From positions 1 to 64,000 of the forward strand of contig JAKSQD010000002.1 in assembly GCA_024404315.1 (NCBI GenBank): a stretch of DNA of 64,000 nucleotides. The letters run 5' to 3'. Shown here one piece after another: positions 60,017 through 64,000 of the stretch. The DNA comes from Oscillospiraceae bacterium. GTDB taxonomy: Bacteria > Bacillota > Clostridia > Oscillospirales > Oscillospiraceae. The number at the start of each line of letters is the position of its first letter. Position 1 is the first letter of the stretch. Made by a program: the position numbers and the translations under genes. A model generated the notes under the pieces. The model was given only the letters and a program-made list of their open reading frames with translations. It was not told where the DNA came from and ran no database searches.

Positions 60017-62071
60017 ATGCTCTTTGATGAAGAAACCAGAGACCTTCTCGACATGGTTCGAGAATTTGTTGATAATGAGATCATCCCCAACGTGGGCGAG
60101 ATCGAGAAAAATGACAACGAAGGTTTGGACGAGCTGCTGGATAAGGCAGTGGGCATGGGTCTGAACGCCCTGTGTGTTCCCGCCGAGTTTGGCGGCCCCG
60201 GCCTGACCAACGTGCAGACCTTTGCCATTGCTGAGGAGATTGCCCGGGGTGATATCGGCGTGGGTACCACCGTGCTGGGCAACTGCCTGGCCTCCTACCC
60301 CGTCATCATCGCCGGTACGAAGGAGCAGCAGGAATATTGGTTCCAGACCATGATGGAAAAGCGCTGGGCTGCATTCGCCCTGACCGAGCCGAACGCCGGT
60401 TCCGACGCTGGCGGCGTGCGCACCACTGCCGTGCTGGACGGAGAGGAATGGGTCATCAATGGCACCAAGTGTTTCATCTCCAATGGCCCCATCGCTGGTA
60501 TCTATACCGTTTTGGCCTCCACCCGTCCCTCCGCTGGCGTGCTGGGTCTGACCGCCTTCATGGTGGAGCGGGATCGTCCCGGTGTCAGCATCGGCAAGGA
60601 AGAGGACAAGATGGGTATGCGCCTGAGCTGTACCTCTGAGGTCATCTTCGATAACGTGCGCATTCCCAAGAGCCACATGCTCGGCAAGAAAAACCGCGGC
60701 TTCAAGATTATTCTGGAAACCCTGGATCACTCCCGTGGTGCTGTGGGCGCATTCGGCGTGGGCATCGCCCAGCGTGCCTGTGAAATCGCCACCGTCTACG
60801 CCAAGCAGCGCAAGCAGTTCGGTGCACCCGTGGCCAATCTCCAGGCCGTCGAGCAGATGCTGGCGGATATGGAGATTCGCGCTCAGACGGGTCGTCAGAT
60901 GTACCTCCACGCCGCCGAGCTGATGGATGCTGGTCTGCCCTTTACGCTGGAGGCCTCCTGCGCCAAGACCGCAGGCACGGACGCTGGTATGGCAAACGTG
61001 GTGGATGGCCTCCAGGTCATGGGCGGCTATGGCTACATGAAGGACTATCCCATGGAGAAGATTTTCCGTGACGCAAAGATTCTCCAGATCTACGAGGGAA
61101 CCAACCAGGTTCAGCGTGGTGTCATCGCCGGTCAGATGAAGAAAAAGTACACCGACGGCGGCAGCAAGCCCGCCACCATCGCCGCTAAAAAGCCCGAAAA
61201 AAAGCCCGAGTCCCCCAAGCCCGCCCCCGCTCCCAAGGCAGAGGGGAAAAGGGTCTCCGGCAAGGAGTTGAATATTCTGGTCTGCGTCAAGCAGGTTCCC
61301 GACACCAACCAGATTAAAATTGACCCCATCAAACACACCCTGATCCGTGAGGGCGTGCCCGCCATCGTGAACACCTTTGATACCTATGCGCTGGAAACCG
61401 CTCTGCGCCTGAAGGATCAGGTGGGCGGCAAGGTGACGGTCATTTCCATGGGTCTGCCCGCCGCTAAGGATGCCCTCCGGGAGTGCCTGGCCGCTGGCGC
61501 TGACGAGGCGTATCTGATTACCGACCGTGCCTTTGGTGGCTCCGATACCCTGGCCACCTCTAAAATCATTTCCACCGCCATTGCCACTCTGGAAAAGAAA
61601 AACGACCGGGTCTTTGACGTGATTCTCTGCGGCAAGCAGGCCATTGACGGTGACACCGGTCAGGTCGGTCCCGAGATTTCCCAGCACCTGAACCGTGCCC
61701 TCATCTCCTACGCTGTGGAGGCTACCCTCCAGGAGAACGGTGCCATCCGCTGCAAGCGGGAGAGCGACGAGGGGTATGATTTCTATGAAACCAAAACCCC
61801 CTGCGTGCTGACCATGAACAAGACCCCCTATGACCTGCGCTATCCCAACTTCCAGACCCGCCGTGCCGCCAAGACCGCCGAAATCTTCGTGCTGACTTCC
61901 GCAGAAGTGGAAGTGCCCGAGAACGAGCGGGGTCTCAAGGGTTCTCCCACCAAGGTCAAGAAAACGTATACCCCCGTCCGCACCAAGAATGGCACCAAAA
62001 TTGAGGGCATGGACGGCGCAGAAGCCGCAAAGAAGCTGGTTGGTCTGATGACGGACGCAAAGCTGCTGTAA
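60017..62071 (+). CDS. Acyl-CoA dehydrogenase fused to EtfB
   Basis: A 684-aa fusion. Residues 1-375 are a complete acyl-CoA dehydrogenase, with FALTEPNAGSDAGG (FAD-binding), MGMRLSCTSEV, and IYEGTNQVQRG with the catalytic glutamate (Glu360). A Lys/Pro/Ala linker (about 376-414) leads to a whole electron-transfer flavoprotein beta subunit: LNILVCVKQVPDTNQIKID, DALRECLAAGADEAYLI, CGKQAIDGDTGQVGPE. The two are normally separate genes (bcd, etfB). A butyryl-CoA dehydrogenase-type reaction, possibly with bifurcation to ferredoxin, is likely; substrate is inference. AAAGGAG precedes ATG; etfA follows after 13 bp. Confidence 0.9.
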   Translation: MLFDEETRDLLDMVREFVDNEIIPNVGEIEKNDNEGLDELLDKAVGMGLNALCVPAEFGGPGLTNVQTFAIAEEIARGDIGVGTTVLGNCLASYPVIIAGTKEQQEYWFQTMMEKRWAAFALTEPNAGSDAGGVRTTAVLDGEEWVINGTKCFISNGPIAGIYTVLASTRPSAGVLGLTAFMVERDRPGVSIGKEEDKMGMRLSCTSEVIFDNVRIPKSHMLGKKNRGFKIILETLDHSRGAVGAFGVGIAQRACEIATVYAKQRKQFGAPVANLQAVEQMLADMEIRAQTGRQMYLHAAELMDAGLPFTLEASCAKTAGTDAGMANVVDGLQVMGGYGYMKDYPMEKIFRDAKILQIYEGTNQVQRGVIAGQMKKKYTDGGSKPATIAAKKPEKKPESPKPAPAPKAEGKRVSGKELNILVCVKQVPDTNQIKIDPIKHTLIREGVPAIVNTFDTYALETALRLKDQVGGKVTVISMGLPAAKDALRECLAAGADEAYLITDRAFGGSDTLATSKIISTAIATLEKKNDRVFDVILCGKQAIDGDTGQVGPEISQHLNRALISYAVEATLQENGAIRCKRESDEGYDFYETKTPCVLTMNKTPYDLRYPNFQTRRAAKTAEIFVLTSAEVEVPENERGLKGSPTKVKKTYTPVRTKNGTKIEGMDGAEAAKKLVGLMTDAKLL

Positions 62072-62084
62072 GGAGGGGTTGGAA

Positions 62085-63062
62085 ATGTCGAAAAATGTTT
62101 GGGTTTTTATCGAAACCGACGAGGGCAAGGCCAAGCCGGTTGGCTATGAGCTGCTCAACCCGGGTCGCATGATGGCCGATAAGCTGGGCGAAGAGCTGGT
62201 CGCTGTGGTCATGGGTCAGAATGTCCGTGAAGTGGCGCTGACTGCCCTTTCCTATCAGGCCGACCGGGTGATTTTGGTCGAGGGAGAGGAGTACAACACC
62301 TATAACACCGACGTAGCGACCCACGCTATGGTGGAGCTCATCGGCAAGTATGCCCCCTCCATCGTGCTGTATGGTGCTACCAACAATGGCCGTGACCTCG
62401 GCCCCCGTGTGGCCTGCACCCTGAAAACCGGTCTGACCGCTGACTGCACCGGTCTGGATGTGGAGGACGGCCTGCTCATGTCCACCCGTCCCACCTTTGG
62501 CGGCAACCTGATGGCCACCATCGCCTGCCCCGATACCCGCCCCCAGATGTCCACCGTCCGCCCCGGCGTGTTCAAGCGCCCCGCTCAGGTGGGTCAGGGC
62601 ACCGACATCGTGGAGGAGTGCATCCACATGAACCCCGCCGAGGTTCGGGTGCAGCTCGTGGAGCGGGTCAAGGAAGTGGCCGAGGCCGTCAACCTGGAAG
62701 AGGCGGAAATCATCGTCTCCGGTGGCAGAGGTCTCAAATCCGCTGAGGGCTTCCGCCTGGTGGAGGAGCTGGCTGCCGTCATGGGCGGAACCGTGGGCGC
62801 TTCCCGTGCCGCCGTGGATGCTGGCTGGATTCCCCACGCCCATCAGGTGGGTCAGACCGGCAAGACCGTTTCCCCCAAGATTTACGTTGCCGTTGGCATC
62901 TCCGGCGCCATCCAGCATTTGGCGGGCATGAGCGCTTCGGATACCATCATTGCCATCAATAAGGACGCTTCCGCTCCCATCTTCGAGGCGGCTGATTATG
63001 GCATCGTGGGTGATTTGTTTGAGGTGGTTCCCGCCCTCATCGCCGAACTGAAAAACAAGTAA
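62085..63062 (+). CDS. etfA: Electron-transfer flavoprotein alpha subunit
   Basis: A 325-aa EtfA, partner of the EtfB domain fused upstream. [31 protein letters not shown] at the start; the FAD-binding C-terminal domain shows [62 protein letters not shown], and [26 protein letters not shown] at 62085 is eight bases after AAGGAGGGG; the TTG at 62079 lies too close. It is the last gene of a two-gene operon. Confidence 0.95.
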   Translation: MSKNVWVFIETDEGKAKPVGYELLNPGRMMADKLGEELVAVVMGQNVREVALTALSYQADRVILVEGEEYNTYNTDVATHAMVELIGKYAPSIVLYGATNNGRDLGPRVACTLKTGLTADCTGLDVEDGLLMSTRPTFGGNLMATIACPDTRPQMSTVRPGVFKRPAQVGQGTDIVEECIHMNPAEVRVQLVERVKEVAEAVNLEEAEIIVSGGRGLKSAEGFRLVEELAAVMGGTVGASRAAVDAGWIPHAHQVGQTGKTVSPKIYVAVGISGAIQHLAGMSASDTIIAINKDASAPIFEAADYGIVGDLFEVVPALIAELKNK

Positions 63063-63120
63063 AAAAGAGTCGGAAATAAAGGTTTCTTGAGAAAAATCAT
63101 TCGTTTCTTTCCAAAAAATG

Positions 63121-63146
63121 AAGGGGTGTGGTCGTTCACACCCCTT
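63121..63146. terminator. Bidirectional terminator after etfA
   Basis: AAGGGGTGTG/CACACCCCTT stem; T run clearer on the minus strand, so it suits the converging 46-aa gene at least as well as etfA. Confidence 0.75.
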
Positions 63147-63171
63147 TCGTGCGTCTTTCGGTGAAAACCGC

Positions 63172-63312
63172 TCAGAAAACCAAATCTTCCTCCCAGTCGC
63201 TCAGTTCCTCATAGGCTTCACTGGCCGTATCAGCGGAAAAGAGAAAGTCTCCATAAGAATTGAATACCTCAATGTGGCCTCGGACATAGCGCAGTTCAAT
63301 GGATGCGGTCAT
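63172..63312 (-). CDS. Hypothetical acidic protein, 46 aa
   Basis: A small gene with good signals: GAGGAGG seven bases before ATG at 63312, an intact frame, and a terminator after it. Product begins MTASIELRYVRGHIEVFNSY and ends SDWEEDLVF; it is acidic at the C-terminus, with a likely beta strand pair and a short helix. I do not recognise it. It is too short for most gene callers. Confidence 0.6.
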   Translation of the reverse strand: MTASIELRYVRGHIEVFNSYGDFLFSADTASEAYEELSDWEEDLVF

Positions 63313-63617
63313 GTGAAATCCCTCCTCGGAATGATAGAAATCTGTTTTTGCGAGCCTAAAGCGCTTCTGACTTTAGTCTGCTCTTCTGTTGAGAAAATGA
63401 TACCACATTCATTGTCCAATTGACCGGACTTTTTCTGTTTTGACTGCAATCTGTCCGTTTAAAGACGCTGTTTTATCTGCTCTGTGGAACACGGTTTTTT
63501 AGGTGAAAAAACCACAAAAACCTCTTGCAATTCCCCTTGCCCTGTGCTAAAATTGCAATTACATCTGAACGTATCGCTCCCGCTCCGGGACGTTTTTTTG
63601 AAAGGAAGATTTCTATT
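63313..63617. other. Intergenic region before secG
   Basis: Contains the secG promoter and leader; nothing else seen. Sequence is AT-rich around 63395-63425. Confidence 0.5.
63525..63553 (+). promoter_or_regulatory. secG promoter
   Basis: TTGCAA (63525-63530), 17 bp, TAAAAT (63548-63553). Confidence 0.75.
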
Positions 63618-63854
63618 ATGTCCGCTATTTCCATCGTTCTCTCCGTTGTCGTGGTGATTGCCGCCCTGTTCCTCATCTGCACCGTCCTGCTCCAGTCCGG
63701 CAAGAATTCCGGCGTGGCTGGCTCTCTGAGCGGTGGCTCTGATACCTTCCTCTCCAAGAACAAAAACAGCACTTGGGACGCAAAGCTCGCTCGCATCACC
63801 AAGTGGGTTGCTTTTGCCTTTATGTTTGTTGTTCTGGTGCTCTCTCTGGTGTAA
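63618..63854 (+). CDS. secG: Preprotein translocase subunit SecG
   Basis: A 78-aa membrane protein of the Sec channel, with two helices (about 4-25 and 59-77) joined by LLQSGKNSGVAGSLSGGSDTFLSKNK, the family motif. ATG at 63618 follows AAAGGAAG; the upstream frame crosses the promoter and is not used. A terminator follows; rnr or smpB often come next, but the window ends. Confidence 0.93.
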   Translation: MSAISIVLSVVVVIAALFLICTVLLQSGKNSGVAGSLSGGSDTFLSKNKNSTWDAKLARITKWVAFAFMFVVLVLSLV

Positions 63855-63880
63855 CATCCAGCTTGTTTCCTTGCGTTGCG

Positions 63881-63911
63881 CTTCCTGACCGTCCGGTCAG
63901 GAAGTTTTTTT
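63881..63911 (+). terminator. Terminator after secG
   Basis: CTTCCTGACC/GGTCAGGAAG stem followed by seven T. Confidence 0.92.
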
Positions 63912-64000
63912 GTTTTTCTGCCCCCTTCCCCCGCTGATTTGCGGATAGGCTCTTATTTTCCGACCTTCTTTTCCTCCGGGGAAAGCTATACTGATGAAAA

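Overview
The window is a chromosomal segment of a low-GC-phylum but GC-moderate anaerobe, most likely a gut member of the Clostridia (Oscillospiraceae/Ruminococcaceae type). The evidence is the Firmicutes-style origin region (gyrB, remB, recF, S4-domain gene, dnaN and dnaA on the minus strand facing rpmH, rnpA, yidD, yidC and jag on the plus strand), the companion genes yaaO-type decarboxylase, holB, ricT, yaaL and bofA, a CIRCE-controlled groESL, and an acyl-CoA dehydrogenase/Etf set. No rRNA, tRNA, CRISPR array, prophage or insertion sequence with a transposase was recognised.

Region 0-8.6 kb is the left side of oriC. DnaA boxes occur in two clusters: dnaA-dnaN (6109-6264), next to a run of DnaA-trio triplets (6076-6096), and upstream of dnaA (8332-8461). 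Region 8.6-16.3 kb is the right side, with ribosome, RNase P, membrane insertase and replication genes. Region 16.7-26.3 kb is a compact plus-strand operon for a cell-surface glycan: a cytidylyltransferase, a 1231-aa acyltransferase/YfhO fusion, a sugar aminotransferase, an undecaprenyl-phosphate-sugar synthase-like glycosyltransferase, an ATP-grasp ligase, a CapK-like adenylating enzyme and an ArnE/ArnF-like flippase pair. The genes fit one route: make an amino sugar, acylate or aminoacylate it, load it on a lipid carrier, flip it, and transfer it outside.

Region 26.3-36.2 kb holds lipoprotein and unknown genes, a minus-strand ATP-grasp/ureohydrolase pair, and a nitrogen block (asnA, glnB-type PII, amtB). 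Between asnA and PII lies an apparently independent transcript with a duplicated decapeptide reading frame. Region 36.8-49.2 kb carries yaaL-bofA, an Fe-S aldo/keto reductase, lepB-ymdB, an RHH regulator, tmcAL, ackA, a secreted SASA-type esterase, a GDT1-family transporter, a 2-hydroxyacid dehydrogenase and an rluD-like gene with a structured leader. Region 49.5-64 kb carries a small membrane protein behind a possible LexA box, a DEAD-box helicase, a guanylate-kinase-like gene, pyrE, radC-uvrB, groESL, malQ, an acyl-CoA dehydrogenase-EtfB fusion with etfA, and secG.

Intergenic space is littered with a family of short palindromic repeats (cores at about 486, 2735, 6620, 8933, 13714, 31149, 36577, 38791 and 46476). 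One 146-bp copy is repeated 30 kb away with a single mismatch, and a 57-bp promoter-bearing segment is present twice in opposite orientation. Start codons were chosen by ribosome binding site and family alignment, so several differ from the longest open frame. All family assignments are from reading motifs by eye; no search was run.
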